This document shows positions 45,969 to 58,150 of a stretch of DNA of 64,000 nucleotides, in pieces. The notes beneath the pieces were generated by a model that worked only from the letters and a program-made list of their open reading frames with translations, made no database searches and had not been told where the DNA came from. The stretch covers positions 17,068,001 to 17,132,000 of the forward strand of contig CANTUV010000024.1 of NCBI GenBank assembly GCA_947685225.1. The letters run 5' to 3'. Every line of letters starts with the position of its first letter. Position 1 is the stretch's first letter. The position numbers and the translations under genes are program-made. This DNA is from Garcia nutans. Taxonomy: Eukaryota > Streptophyta > Magnoliopsida > Malpighiales > Euphorbiaceae.

Positions 45969-47868
45969 TTACGCATAGTGATTAAAACTAAAAAGACATG
46001 AAAAGAAATTGTGTTTAGAAACCCTAGCATTGTGCCAAATATTTTTAATTGATTTTTGTTGGCCCTTAATGATTTTGGTTGTTACTTTATGTTTTTTTAA
46101 GTTTTTGATTGAATACAAAGTGTTTGTTTTAATGGAAAAGAGCAAAATCGAAAAAATGTGATTTGTCATTTCTAACAAGTATATTCATCCAAATGTTTGA
46201 AACATATGCTGGGATGTACTAGTACATCTGCGAGATGTACTATACTGTTGCACAGTGGTTCTTGTCCAAAAGCCAAGAATTGGATTTTTTGGGTCTTTCT
46301 ACATGGTTTTTACATATGATATTGTCACAAAAAATCATAAACATATAAGATATATTTTTCAAAGATGGAAAAAAGTTTAAAAACTTAAAGGGACTTTGAT
46401 TAAATTAATAACAAAAAATAATTGCTTAAAAGGATTTTATGCAACAATTTAAATGTTTGATATGTTTTGGTAATTTTCTTATTATAATTTTATATTGTCA
46501 AGCATATAGTTTCTCATTTATATGATAAAAATAAATTTTGTTTGATGATTTTAAGATACTATAATCTATTTTGAATATGGAAGGTTTAGAAAATTCAATT
46601 GAAAAATTTTATAACAAAATGATATTGGATTTTCTTAATCTTTTCTAAAACCTAAAATAATCAATTTTTATGTAGATTTTAACGAGATTAAAATCAAGGC
46701 TGGACATATTTAAACTAAATTAATGAGATTAAATGGGATATAGTTCAAATGAATTTAATCAATCAAAACCAAAATAATTAAATGGTTGGTTTCAAAAGTT
46801 GGAACCTTAAGGCATAATGTAGAAAATCAATTATCTTTTCATATGCTGCATTAGGCATAATACATCTAAGGGTGTATGGTAGGCATGATGGATGATTATG
46901 AACTTGGCCCAATGAGATTGATTATATGCATGGATTTTTATTTTTCCTAAATAGGGCATGCGTGTTCTACCTTTCTCTACACTTTATTGTATTTCTCTTC
47001 TCATCTAACTCCCCTCAAATGTAACTTGAGGTTTTCAGATTTCTGAATTTATATAATTTGATTACATAGGATTAGATAGGGATTGAAGTACAAGGAGATG
47101 ATGATGGAGATGGCACCAAATACAAGATGAAGAAAATTATAAATTTTGTATTTATATTTGTCTTTGTAATTCATGCATCTACCTAGGTTTGACCTATTGA
47201 TTTCTTTCTTGGCTTGAGGAAACCAATATAGAAATGTCCATAATCATACCATGTAATTTATCAAGTTAGCTTTTTATCTTGATGATGATATATAGATAAA
47301 TTAAGCATGCTAAAATGGATGAGACATAAAATAAGAAATCCCTCAAATAATATTAAGTCTAATTCCTTCTATTAATATAGCAAGAACCATAGTTTTTCTA
47401 GAAAATTGGGTTGTTTGGCAAACCCAAGCCCTCTGTTACAAAAATACATTTAAACTATGGAATGAGATTCTTGATTAATAGGCCGGACTTAACTAATTGT
47501 ATTAATTTGTTGGGCAAACTCAAGGTTAATATAAATTATAGGTAAGATTGAGTAAGTGTATATGAGATTTGCACATATCAAGAGTTGATAGCCCAATGAT
47601 TTAGTGGTTTCCATGAATAATTAGTATGAGATACCTACCTTTAAGTGGGCTTGTTAGGAAAAATTCAAGGTTACACTTAACAATATTAGATACTAACCCA
47701 CCAAGAAAGCTTCCAACTGGCTTTCTCGGATCAATTTGAGGGCTAATTGATCTATAATAAAATACTGGGAGTTATATGTGCTTAATTAAAGACATTATAA
47801 AGACGCATTACATGTGCATATTTAAATACTAATATAGTTTATCTTTTTACATCTAAGTTGCTAGAATC
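45969..47868 (+). other. Leader of the copia element
   Basis: Non-coding. It contains the palindrome GATGTACTAGTACATC (46213-46228) with a second GATGTAC just after. About 1.9 kb between primer site and gag is long for copia elements, so older insertions within it are possible but were not seen. Confidence 0.5.
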
Positions 47869-48840
47869 ATGTCATCCAACGTGAACTTACATAACATTCT
47901 TGACTCAAACAAGTTGACTAGGTCCAATTTCTTGGATTGTTTCATAAATGTAAGAGTAGTTCTCAAATTTGAATAGATTGCTTATGTGTAAAGCACACTA
48001 GTTCCACCCATACCTGCTGAGGATGTGATAGTTGAGGAACATTTATATTATGCAAAGCATAGAAAGGACAATGAGATTGCTTCTTGTACTATGCTTGCTT
48101 CTATATCTCTAGAGTCGCAAAAGCAAAATGAGCATTGGGATGCTTCCACCATGATTTATTATCTTAGGAAGCTCTTTCATGAGTAGGTTTGAGTTGAGAG
48201 ATATGAGATATCCAAGCAACTATTTCACTACAAGATGGTAGAGGGGACATCAGCTATACAACATGGATTGACAATGTTGGGCTAAATTGAGAAGTTAGTA
48301 TCTCTTAGGTTTGCAATGGACCATGAGTTTAAGTGTTGACTTAATTCTACAGTACTTGCCTAATAGTTATGCACCCTCCGTGCTTAACTTTCAAATGAAT
48401 AAAATTGATGCTTCAATACCCTAGTTGATTAATATGCTCAAGACTATTGGGCCTTCTCTCATTAAGGACTAGAAATCATTATTAGTGATTAAGTCTTCTA
48501 ATTCTTCTAAGAAAAAGAAGAAGATTCAGGCCAAGGCTCAAGGTGGAATTAAAAAGAAAAGCATAGAGATTGCTCCAAAGGGAACTTATTTCCATTATGG
48601 GAATGATGGCCACTGAAAGAGGAACTACAAGGCCTTTCTAGAGTCTCAAAAGAAGGAGCTCTAAAACACTTTGACTTCAGGTATGTTTATGATTGAGATA
48701 ATTACTGCTTTTAATAATAACACATGGGTATATGATATCAGATGTGGGTCTTACATATGTACTAATATGCAAGGACTAAAGAGTAGTAGAAAGCCAAGAA
48801 AGAAGAGATGGAGCTACTAGTGAAAAATAGAGTAAGAGTT
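47869..48840 (+). pseudogene. Copia gag and start of protease, degenerate
   Basis: From ATG at 47869: MSSNVNLHNILDSNKLTRSN, then with breaks PPIPAEDV, CTMLASISLESQKQNEHWDAS, ERYEISKQLFHYKMVEGT and LVSLRFAMDHEF, the usual copia gag course. The zinc knuckle near 48580-48630 reads YFHYGNDGH-stop-KRNY, with two Cys changed to Tyr and Trp to stop. The protease core at about 48725-48770 is WVYDIRCGSYICTNMQGL, where the D-T-G is lost. Confidence 0.8.
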
Positions 48841-50739
48841 GTTGTATTAGCTATATGGACTTATGTTGTCACATCCCAAAGTTTAGGTAGTCGAGTATTA
48901 GGTAAGAAGGACATAAATAAGTGGTCAAATAGAGGCTCGAGATAGTCAAAAATAAAATCGGTGTGCAAAGGAGGCCCGTGAAGTCGACGGGACCTAAAGG
49001 TAATTTTTCGAAAGGCCGAGGACCTAAGAGTAATTTTCTGAAAAGTTGTGTCGGTTCTTAATAGTGACCCTAACGGATGCCATAAATGTGTTCTAGGGAT
49101 TAATTGGGTCGTAATGGTGGCGCACGATTTTTCTCGAAAACGCACAGTTTGTAAGTTATGGGTGATTTTTCGACAAGGGCATTTTGGACATTTTCACCGG
49201 AGGGGCGATGTTGTAATTAAATATAACTTTGGGGGCAAAATTTAAAAGAACAAAAAGCCACTTTCAAGTGGCCAAATCCTAGCCATTAAGTCCAAATGGG
49301 TTGGACAAATCATGGCCATTGAAAATAAACAAATTAATTAAATGGAAATTAAATTATAAACAACTAATTTTGGTCTTCCAAACACAAGTAAAGGATCAAA
49401 AAAACACCACCATCACCACTTTTCTTCTTCCTTAGGTCGTGCTCCCCCCTCCCTTCCATTTTCAAGGAGAAAATTTTCAAGTCTAAGCCATTTTTCAAGT
49501 GAAATTCAATAGGAAATAAGGTAAGATACCTTCCTAAGTCTTATTCTTTCATTAGAATTAGGTATTAGGCTATGTTTAGGAAGATTTGATATTATGTTCA
49601 TGTTGGGAAAGTATTAGTAAGTTGATGATTATGGTGAAAAATGATAAACTACTTAAAGGAAATGATGAAAATGGTGATTATTAGTAAGAATAAGTAAAGG
49701 ATTGCTAGAAAATCATAAGGTAGCATCATGTTCATATCTAGGGTTTGTTCTTACATATGTGACATGTTAAATTCATAGGAAATCAAGGAGATTAGAGAGG
49801 AAAGGAAGTGAAATAGATAAGAAGAGCAAGGAAAAGCAAGGTTTGGTACTTTAACTAATTGTTTGTTCATTTTCTTGAAATTTTTCTGTTTTAGAATTAG
49901 TGAAATGCTGTGACTTGTATGATTTTTAATTAAATATAGAAAATGTTATTAAAGTGAATTTTTGATATGTTGTGCCTCAATGCATCTATAATGACTTAAA
50001 AATATTTGGAATTGAATTCGGAATGGTTATGATTATGGAAAAATTATTTCTGTTAGACCTGCTCTAGGAGGTACCTTGACTGAGACAGCCATGTTTTTGG
50101 ATTTTTAATAAAATTTAGAAAAATAATCTTCAATTGAATTTTGGATATGTTGTTTTTTGTGAGTATATTATTTGAGAAAAATAATTTGGAACCACATTGA
50201 TTGAATTTAATTTACGGAATTCACAAAATTCAGAACTGCTGCCAGGATGCAGGGCAACTGGAGCAGTCTGGTTGGGTGAACTACTTGACCAAGATTTTGT
50301 GTCCAGTTTGATCTGAAATTTTAAAGGAATGATTTTAAGATGTAAAACTAAATTATGTAAAAATTTTAGAGTTTTTAGTCAAGTAGATTATTTTATACAA
50401 TTTTTCAAAATAAGGATCAAGTTGAGTCCAAAACCAGAATTTACTATTCATATGGTCATTTTGCTAATATTCATTTGGTCATTTTTCAAAAGTAATCCAA
50501 TTGATTCCTTATGCATATAAATGAGCATAATATGTTATTAAAATGACAAAATATGATATTTCACGTTGAAATAATATAAGAAACATAAGTCGATAATTGT
50601 ATAATGCATATTCGATTAAGAAATGGCATGAAAATTTTGGCTCCACTGGGTATCTAGGATAGTACTGCGTAGGGTAAGGGTATGATATATCATACTATAT
50701 GCAGTGCTGCTTTAATATAGGACTTTGGTCTGAGTTATA

Positions 50740-50880
50740 TAGGGTGACGACCCGAGCTATATAGGACTTCGGTCCGAGTTATATAGGGCAATCGCCCGAG
50801 TTATATAGGACCCTGGTCCAAGGGCTTCGGCCACAGATTCCACAGGGCTTGGTCCTCAATTTTTTAGGGCCACAGCCTCA
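50740..50880 (+). repeat. Minisatellite (GAGTTATATAGGG..CG.CCC), about 24-bp unit, 5 copies
   Basis: The repeating motif is (G/C)CCGAG(T/C)TATATAGGAC or GGGC with alternating CTTCGGT, GACGACC and AATCGCC centres. It lies about 210 bases before the hairpin of the same LTR. Confidence 0.8.
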
Positions 50881-51089
50881 GAATATATATACAGTTGTTT
50901 CAGTTAGTTCCTTACCATACGTTAGTCTACCAAATTACCTTGTGGAGTGAACTGATAAAATGATAATAACTGAATATATGACATGTATGGATTGTTTTTA
51001 CTGTGATATTATTTTTTAATACGACTCATTGTTTTTAAAAGTGCATTATGCTTTTATTATTTATTTTTTATAATTAGTTAAAGTACCCA

Positions 51090-51128
51090 CTAAGCAATGC
51101 TTAGCGAGTTTAGTTTCTTCTAAACTCG
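51090..51128 (+). other. LTR double hairpin, copy 6
   Basis: CTAAGC-AAT-GCTTAG (51090-51104) then CGAGTTTAG-TTTCTT-CTAAACTCG (51105-51128), then TAGGTTA. The second stem is perfect but entirely different in its distal pairs from copies 1-3. Confidence 0.8.
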
Positions 51129-51616
51129 TAGGTTATTAGCAAGGAGCCAGTAGCGAGCAGAAGAGTCCTGCGATCTGTCGATCATCAACAAACTTAGGTG
51201 GTGCTCTTCATTTTGTATTATGGTATTAGAAACTGGCATGTACTTATTTGAACAATACAAAGAGATAACTTGATGTAGCATGTAAATCTAGTAATATATA
51301 ATAACTGTATGGTTTTAAATTGAGTTGGGTTGTGAATATAGAAGTGTGAATTCTTCTTGCAGGATTGTAGTTAAGGTTATAAGGGTGGATTATTGGGAGT
51401 GTGCTTGAGTTGAATTGTGAAACAAAATGTTTTTCAAAAATAAGAAAAATAAGTTTTGTCGACACTTGGGACCTAGAATTTTAAGGGAGACTCCGACAAA
51501 ATTTTTGGAAAATTTTTATAAGGAACATTAAGTAAGCTGACATAACCAGAGCTTGTATCCCGATGTAGCATTCCTCCTCGGCTTATTCATAGGTCGGGAA
51601 GGGGTGTTACATATAT

Positions 51617-52560
51617 ATTATCTTTACCTTCTGGATTATTTCTGAAACTTAATAATTGTTATTATGTTCTTCTACTTGCAAATAACATTGTTTCAGTTTC
51701 TTGTTTAAATAAGGATAGATTTTATTGATTTTTAAGAATAATGGTTGTTTCATTTGGTTAAATAATATTTTGTGGTACTAGTTCATTATGCCATGGTTTA
51801 TATGTTCTAGACTTGCATAATGATATTCTCAACATAAACATAAAGAGATAGAAGTTAGTAACTTGAACTATCATATCTATGGAATTGTTGCTTAGGCCAT
51901 ATTAGTAAGAATTGTATGACTAAGTTATACAAGAATGGTAATTTAGGATCATTTGATCATATGATGCATGTGAATCTTGTTTACTCGGCAAGATAACAAA
52001 ATCACCTTTTAGTGGAAAAGGTGAAAGAGCTAATAGGCTATTAGACATAATACATACTAATGTATATGCCCAATGACAACCTACTCTAGAGGTGGTTTCC
52101 AATACTTTATTACCTTTATCGATGATCATTCAAGATATGGGCATTTGTATTTAATGAAATACAAATATGAAGGCTTTAAAAGTTCAAAGAATTCAAAAAT
52201 GAAGTAAAGAAACAACTTGGCAAAAAGTATTAAAAAGCTTAGATCAGATAAAGGTGGAGAAAACATGGGCTAAGAGTTTCAAAGTTATATAAAGGAGAAT
52301 GCCATAATGGCATATTACCTTAATGTACTCCATGCACACTACAACATAATGGAGTGTCTGAGAGGAGAAATCAAAATTCATTGGATATGGTTTGATCCAT
52401 GATGAGGTTTATAGGCTTACCTAAATCCTTTTAGGGTTTTGCACTAGAGACTACTGTTTACATCCTAAATAGAGTTCCATCAAAATCAGTTGATATCTTT
52501 CTTATATAAAGAGGACAATATCAAACAAGTTAGAAGCTAAGTCTAATAAATGTTTGTTTG
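51617..52560 (+). pseudogene. Copia gag-pre-integrase and integrase, degenerate
   Basis: LPSGLFLKLNNCYYV and NIVSVSCLNKD open the pre-integrase segment, then HISKNCMTKLYKNG and CESCLLGKITKSPFSGKGERANRLLDIIHT of the integrase. The core is broken by a stop after the DIIHTNVY block and by frameshifts; later parts (about 52230-52520) are recognisable only in pieces. Confidence 0.75.
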
Positions 52561-52637
52561 TTAGGTATCCAAAAGAAACTATTAGACTCTACTTCTACTA
52601 CTCGTTGGAATAAAAGGTATTTTTTTCAAAGCAAGTT

Positions 52638-53900
52638 GTGTTCTTAGAGAAAGAGTTTCTTCTAAAAGAAGATGGTGGGAGTAGAATTGAACTTGATGGA
52701 GTTCAAGAGGCAAAAACAAACATGGATCAACCAATTGATTTCGAACATTTTACTAATGTTGATGAAGTAATAGTTAATCCTATTGATACACTGGTTCCTC
52801 ATAGATTTAGTAGGATATGTGTAGCTCCACATAGATATGGATTTCTTTTGACTGAGCACAATCACATATTGCTTATTGAAAATGATGATCCTAGTACATA
52901 TGAGGAAGTTCTAAAGAGTTCAAAATTTGACAAATGGTTAAAAGCCATGCAGTCAAAGATGGATTTCATGTATGACAACCAAGAGTGGACTTTGGTTGAC
53001 CCACTTGAAGGGATAAAACCCATAGGTTGTGAGTGGGTCTTCTAGAAGAAGATGGACATGGAAGGTAATTATCTACCTATAAAGCTCGCCTAGCTGTGAA
53101 AGGGCATTATCAAAGACAAGATATTGATTTTGATGAAACTTTCTCACCTGTGGTTATGCTTAAATCCATTAGAATACTCCTAGTCTTTGTTGCTTATTAT
53201 GATTATGAGATATAGCAGATTAATGTGGAAATAGCTTTCCATAGTGGAAATCTTATTAAGGATGTGTACATGACACAACCTAAGGGTTTCATACAATAAC
53301 ACCAATAAGGTATGCAAGATGCAAAAATCCATTTATGGATTAAAGTAGGCTTCTAGGAGTTAGAACATCTATTTTGATGAGACAGTTAAAGAGTTTGATT
53401 TCTCATAAAACATGGATGAACCATCTGTATATAACAAAGCCAGTAGGAGTGCAGTTGTTTTCTTTGTGCTATATGTAGATGACATATTGCTTGTAGAAAA
53501 TGACATTTCCATTATTCAATCAGTTGAAATAGGTTGTCTAAGAAGTTCTCCATGAAAGTGCTTAGAGAAGCAACCTACATATTAGGGACCAAGATATATA
53601 AGGATAGATTAAGAAGGTTATCAAGTCTTTCATATTCTACATGCATGGATAAGTTGCTAAAGAAATTTAACATAGATCAATCCAAGGGAGGATTCTTAGA
53701 CATGGCCCATGGGATAAGCCTTTCCAATTCTATGTGTCCTAAGACACAAGAAAAAAGGGATCACATGAGTAATATACATATGCCTCAACTATTGGATCTA
53801 TCGTGTATGTTATGTTATGTGCTAGACTTGATGTATCTTATGCTCTAAGTTTCATGAGCAGATATCAGTTTGATCAGTACGAGGAGCATTGAGTGATTGT
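52638..53900 (+). pseudogene. Copia reverse transcriptase (RVT_2), interrupted
   Basis: Open frame 52638-53042 holds the RVT_2 entry (YEEVLKSSKFDKWLKAMQSK, MYDNQEWTLVDPLEGIKPIGCEWVF), ended by TAG. Further pieces follow: the catalytic LYVDDILLVENDISI at about 53470-53515 is intact, then LREATYILGTKIYKDR and LDLMYLML. Stops and shifts separate these, so the enzyme is dead although YVDD is preserved. Confidence 0.85.
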
Positions 53901-53984
53901 TAAGAACATCCTTAAGTACTTGAGAAGGATTTAGGATGCATTCTTAGTTTATGGAGATAGAGATTTGATTGTAAATGGATATAT

Positions 53985-54308
53985 TAATGTCGATTTCTAA
54001 TCAGACAAAGATGACTCCAAATCCTAGTTAGGCTACGTATTCACATTGTATGGTGGAGCAATTAGTTGGAAGAGTTCCAAATAAGAAATGACTACTAATT
54101 CAACAATTGAGGCTGAGTACATTGCAACTTCTAAAGTAGCCAAAGAAGTTGCATGGATCAAGAAGTTCATCACTGAGTTAAGAGTGGTCCCTAGAATTGC
54201 TGATCCAATACCACTGTATTGTGATAACAATGGAGCAATTACACAAGCAAAGGAATCACAGTCTCATAAAAAATCCAAACATGTACATAGATGTTATCAC
54301 TTGATTTG
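53985..54308 (+). pseudogene. Copia RNase H
   Basis: At 54088-54306: TNSTIEAEYIATSKVAKEVAWIKKFI, PIPLYCDNNGAITQAKESQSHKKSKHV, the end of a copia RNase H with its catalytic E and D. The preceding strand (about 53985-54087) contains stops. Confidence 0.85.
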
Positions 54309-54437
54309 AGAGATCATGTGAAGATAGAGGCACAAATCAGAATATAACATATTCGCTCATTAAGGCACTAGTACAACAAAAGCATGATGGTCATATACAT
54401 TCCTATGGTATTAGATATGTGGGTGATTGGCTCTAGT

Positions 54438-54450
54438 ACAAGTGGGAGTT
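54438..54450 (+). other. Polypurine tract of the copia element
   Basis: CAAGTGGGAGTT directly before the LTR start CGTTGGATG (family start TGTTGG with T changed to C). Confidence 0.65.
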
Positions 54451-56183
54451 CGTTGGATGTGTATGCCCTAGAGACAATCACTTTAGATTTTAATATGCAC
54501 ATTATATTCATTACATTAATGAATTAAAAAATTCTTTATTATTCAATACTCATGTGATCTATGTAGTAGTTATATATGACCCAACTATGAGACAATCACA
54601 TTGATATCTATTCAATGTTAGTGATTTTATCTCATCATATTAGTTATGCAAATATCCTTAGACTTGAGATCTCTATGGTATCTTGGATATCAAGTGTTAT
54701 ATTTTAATTCCATTCCTTATTGTCTCATTAGATATTGCTCATAAGATGGACATTGGGTATTGCATGAGGTTTTCGAAGATAGTTGTGAGATCAACAAAGG
54801 ATACATCACTCCTGGTAGAATGAGAGTATATCTCATGGCTTCTTGTAGGAAGGAATTACTTTGAGAATTCTTGGGCAAGGTGGATGGATCTTTGAGGGTC
54901 TTAAAGATACCTTTTATAGGGTAATGGACTTCGGGAACAAGAACTTATAAATTTGGGCTAGGTGTGACTTAGTCAACCCAGTGGGAGTTAACAAAGTTCA
55001 TACTCTAAACTAAATGAGCTATAGTATGATATAATGAGTTTATTGCATGGAAATTATCCATAAAAAGGTTAAAGTCAAACCACTTTTACTTTTCCAATAG
55101 TTTGGTGGCTATGATGCATTGTTAGATATCAATCTTGGTATGCTTAATATCAATTGGTTGATTGGAGAATCAATCCTAAATGAAGAGTTCATTTTAGAAA
55201 AAATTAATTCTAATTGAGGATAAAATTAGTATTTAACTACCAATATATTTGGGAACCTAACAGGTCACACACTAAAAGGTTTCAAAATAAATTAAATCTG
55301 CTTTAATATATTATGAGATACTCTCTCTGTTTTAAATTAATAGTCTCACTTTCAATTTCATAATGATTAAGAAAAATCAGTTCTCTTTATTAGAAATGTA
55401 AAGTTATATATAGCTTTCCTATTATACTCTTACTTTAGCATGAGATATATTTAATAAATAACATTAAATAAAGGTATTATAGAGATTTAACATGCTAAAT
55501 AACTTATCAATATGGTAAGTGGGTTATAATTTGGGATAGATGGAAAAAGAAAGTGAGGCTATAAATTTGGGATGGAGGGAGTAATATATTTGATGGATTG
55601 GATTCATTAAGGAAGAAGAATATGGGTTAAATAACTTTCATTAGCTATTGGGCTAAGTTAAGTCCATTTGGGCTCAATAAGCTTTATGGTTTTAATTAGG
55701 GTTTAAAGCGAATTCAAACTATACCCTAACTAACACTAATAATATATATATATATATATGTGATATTATTAGGAGATGGCTACAAACATAAGCCAAAAAA
55801 AAACCCTAGCCATTCTTATATATTATTCACGCTAAATAAAGAATAAAAAACTTTTGTCTTCTTCTTTCACATTGAGTGACTCCTTCTTACTAGAACAAAG
55901 GAATAATTGAAGCCACTCCAATTGGATTGGAGATTGATTCTACCCTTTTGTAGATACTATTTAATGCAATAATGCTTTGGATTGTTGTGGTTTGCGACAA
56001 CCTAACAAGAAGAGAAGAAGAAGAATTGTGAAGAACTCTGAGGTATAATATCTAAAATATTGTATGTTCTTCCTTTAATTTTATTTTTAATCAACATGGG
56101 ATTATCTTAGGGTTTGGTAATTTTTTATTTTTTACTACGTATAGGCTACTATTCCGTTGTTATATATGCATCAATTCCCAGCA
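54451..56183 (+). repeat. 3' LTR of the copia element, with MITE inside
   Basis: CGTTGGATGTGTATGCCC...TCAATTCCCAGCA. Its distal 0.9 kb aligns with 45197-45955. The MITE at 55321-55581 interrupts it. Confidence 0.82.
55321..55581. mobile_element. Stowaway-type MITE, TSD TA, in the copia 3' LTR
   Basis: CTCTCTCTGTTTTAAATTAA...TTTGGGATGGAGGGAG between TA dinucleotides, with about 35-bp imperfect inverted ends (AGTCTCACTTTC against GAAAGTGAGGCT). The 5' LTR shows the corresponding site without the insert near 45246. Confidence 0.85.
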
Positions 56184-56829
56184 TTAATTAGTAGAGCTAG
56201 ATATTCCACTTCTACTTGACTATAGAAATCATATGAGTTACCACTATAGCTTGAATCCTTTATACAAACTCCATTATTTATGTAGATCTTATTATGTTGT
56301 GGGATTTAGTGTTGAATTAGTACTCATTAATAAAATAGACATTATTACATCTCACAGTTGGCAACGAGCTCTTGGCTAGATCCATTATACTGTTGTTCGT
56401 AATCATATTGTTATTTTCATGTGCCTAGTAAATAAAAAATTAAACATGAGCTAGAGTCAAAATAATTTGAAATAATTAAAGTATTTTTACAATGTAAACT
56501 ACACATACTTACATATTTTCAACCATATAGAAAAATATCTATCAATCTCAGCATTAATTAATAATTTCATATATCTTCATCAAATTCCCATTAGTGTACA
56601 ATAAAAATGCTTGAACATTGAAAAGAAATTAAATTAAATTGAAATTTGGATTAATAGAAAATTATCACATAATTTATTTAAATGAATTTTAAACTTTCTT
56701 AAGATAAGCCATAACTTCATTGCAATTCAACATAATGTATGTATGAGTTGTATAATCACCTTATTGCCCTTCCATATGGTCAACCCAAAGACTTGAAAAT
56801 TGATAAAAAGCTTTCTGATTGGTCATACA
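56184..56829. other. Intergenic DNA without recognised features
   Basis: AT-rich. Nothing beyond short A/T runs was recognised. It lies between the copia 3' LTR and the CACTA relic and may hold decayed 3' parts of the latter. Confidence 0.4.
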
Positions 56830-58150
56830 TACCATGTCATCACTCTGAGGCACTTGTCACAACATCATATTAACATGCAGCTCAAAATAATGGGAATAGA
56901 AAGTTGATGCTTCTTCTACTATGTATGCATTATATATTGAAGTTTCAACATTTTCTTCATTGTTTACATTCTTCTTCAAATGACGAAGATATGTTTTGAA
57001 TGAATACATGTAATGGTACTAAACTTTCTAGCTAATTTTTCTTCCTATGGAAAATGTAATGGCAAATATTCCATTTAATCAAAGAAACTAGGAGAAAATA
57101 TTCACTCCAATTTGCAAAGAATGATTGGAATCTCTTCTCCTAACTTTTCAACTTTAGTTACTTTTAGAGTTGTTGATGTAAATTCTTTACAAAATAAACT
57201 TAACTTGATCAATGCTTTCCAAACATTTTTTGGTATAAATTCCCTAAATGCAATTAGCACCAATCTTTGAATAAACACGTGGCAATTATGGCTCAATCCC
57301 AAACAATTTATATTTTCTCATATCGACACATCTAGACAAATTTGAAACATATATATTTGAGAACTTCAACTATTTCAGCCATTAATATATAATTTGTTTT
57401 TTTTTACCATGATCCAAATTGTATCTTGCTTTAAGGTATCTATAGAACCATTCATCAAGTTCCAACTCTGACTTTTTACAAAATAACTTCAAGTCTTCCC
57501 TTAACTTGGCATTATCTTTTATTTTATCCAAAACATCCAATATCTTTTGGCATTAAACACATTCTCAAAAATATTTTTCTTAATGTGCATCACATCGAGA
57601 TTATATTTTATTAGATTGGTGCTTTAGTAGGGCGAATCAGAGAAGATGCTTCTTCTTTTTTTTCCATTGGCAATTCCTGCATCTAGGTCTATTATTAATC
57701 AAATTTACATCAAATTCAGTTGTCTTTTGCAATTCTAACTCTTCAATATGATTAAATATTTGCTCTCTACTCATAATTAGCAGTGCTTCTGAAAATTATG
57801 TAGTATTTTTTTGAAAATATTTTTTTATTCCTCCTACATGGGTTATCAAACCTCATAAATTTTATGTGATTGTTAAATCAATAGGTTTTTCCACCATTAA
57901 GACGAGTAAATGCTTCTGCATGCTCTATATAATATGAGCATACTAACCTTCCAACAATACTCTATCCAGACAATATCGTGTAAATTACAAAATCACTTAT
58001 TATCGATATAAGAGTAGCTTTCAAATTAAAATTTTTCTTTTTAGACATAACATTTGTCTAGACTCTTTCATCCTACAATATTATCATTTCTGTAATCAAA
58101 GGTTGGAGAAAAACATTATTTGGTGTATGAGATTGTTTGAACCTGGTACA
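56830..58150 (-). pseudogene. CACTA (En/Spm) transposase relic, TNP2 plus DUF4218
   Basis: Minus strand, in order: NNVFLQPLITEMIIL, KKKNFNLKATLISIISDFVIYTILSG, SIVGRLVCSYYIEHAEAFTRLNGGKP, SREQIFNHIEELELQKTTEF, a broken copy of the LDVMHIEKN(I/V)..NVF block (about 57620-57540), then GLSHNCHVFIQRLVLIAFREFIPKNVW (open at 57302-57102), SPSFFD, YMYSFKTYLRHLKK and NAYIVEEASTFYSHYF. These are successive segments of the plant CACTA transposase and its DUF4218 tail. Stops and frameshifts lie between most. Terminal CACTA repeats were not found. Confidence 0.82.

Larger units (their letters stand above)
48867..51611 (+). mobile_element. Solo LTR, family A (2,745 bp), inside copia polyprotein, TSD TATGT/TATAT
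   Basis: TGTCACATCCC...GGGGTGTTACA, matching the LTR at 584-3279. The flanks are TATGT (48862-48866) and TATAT (51612-51616), a duplication with one change. Removing the LTR and one flank leaves the copia frame in phase, from WTY into LPSGLFLKLNNCYYV. It carries a minisatellite (50740-50880) and the double hairpin (51090-51128). No interior is present. Confidence 0.9.
45197..56183 (+). mobile_element. Degenerate Ty1/copia element with nested solo LTR and MITE
   Basis: Truncated 5' LTR (45197-45955), degenerate tRNA-iMet primer site, about 1.9-kb leader, gag, protease, integrase, RT and RNase H in the copia order, then polypurine tract and 3' LTR (54451-56183). A 2,745-bp solo LTR splits the protease/pre-integrase region and a TA-flanked MITE sits in the 3' LTR. 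All domains carry stops or frameshifts, so the element is long dead. The copia class is set by integrase preceding RT. Confidence 0.88.

Noticed and set aside
48861..49245. Overlapping frames 48861-49145 (-) and 49048-49245 (+)
   Set aside because: Both lie inside the solo LTR 48867-51611 and show no protein similarity.
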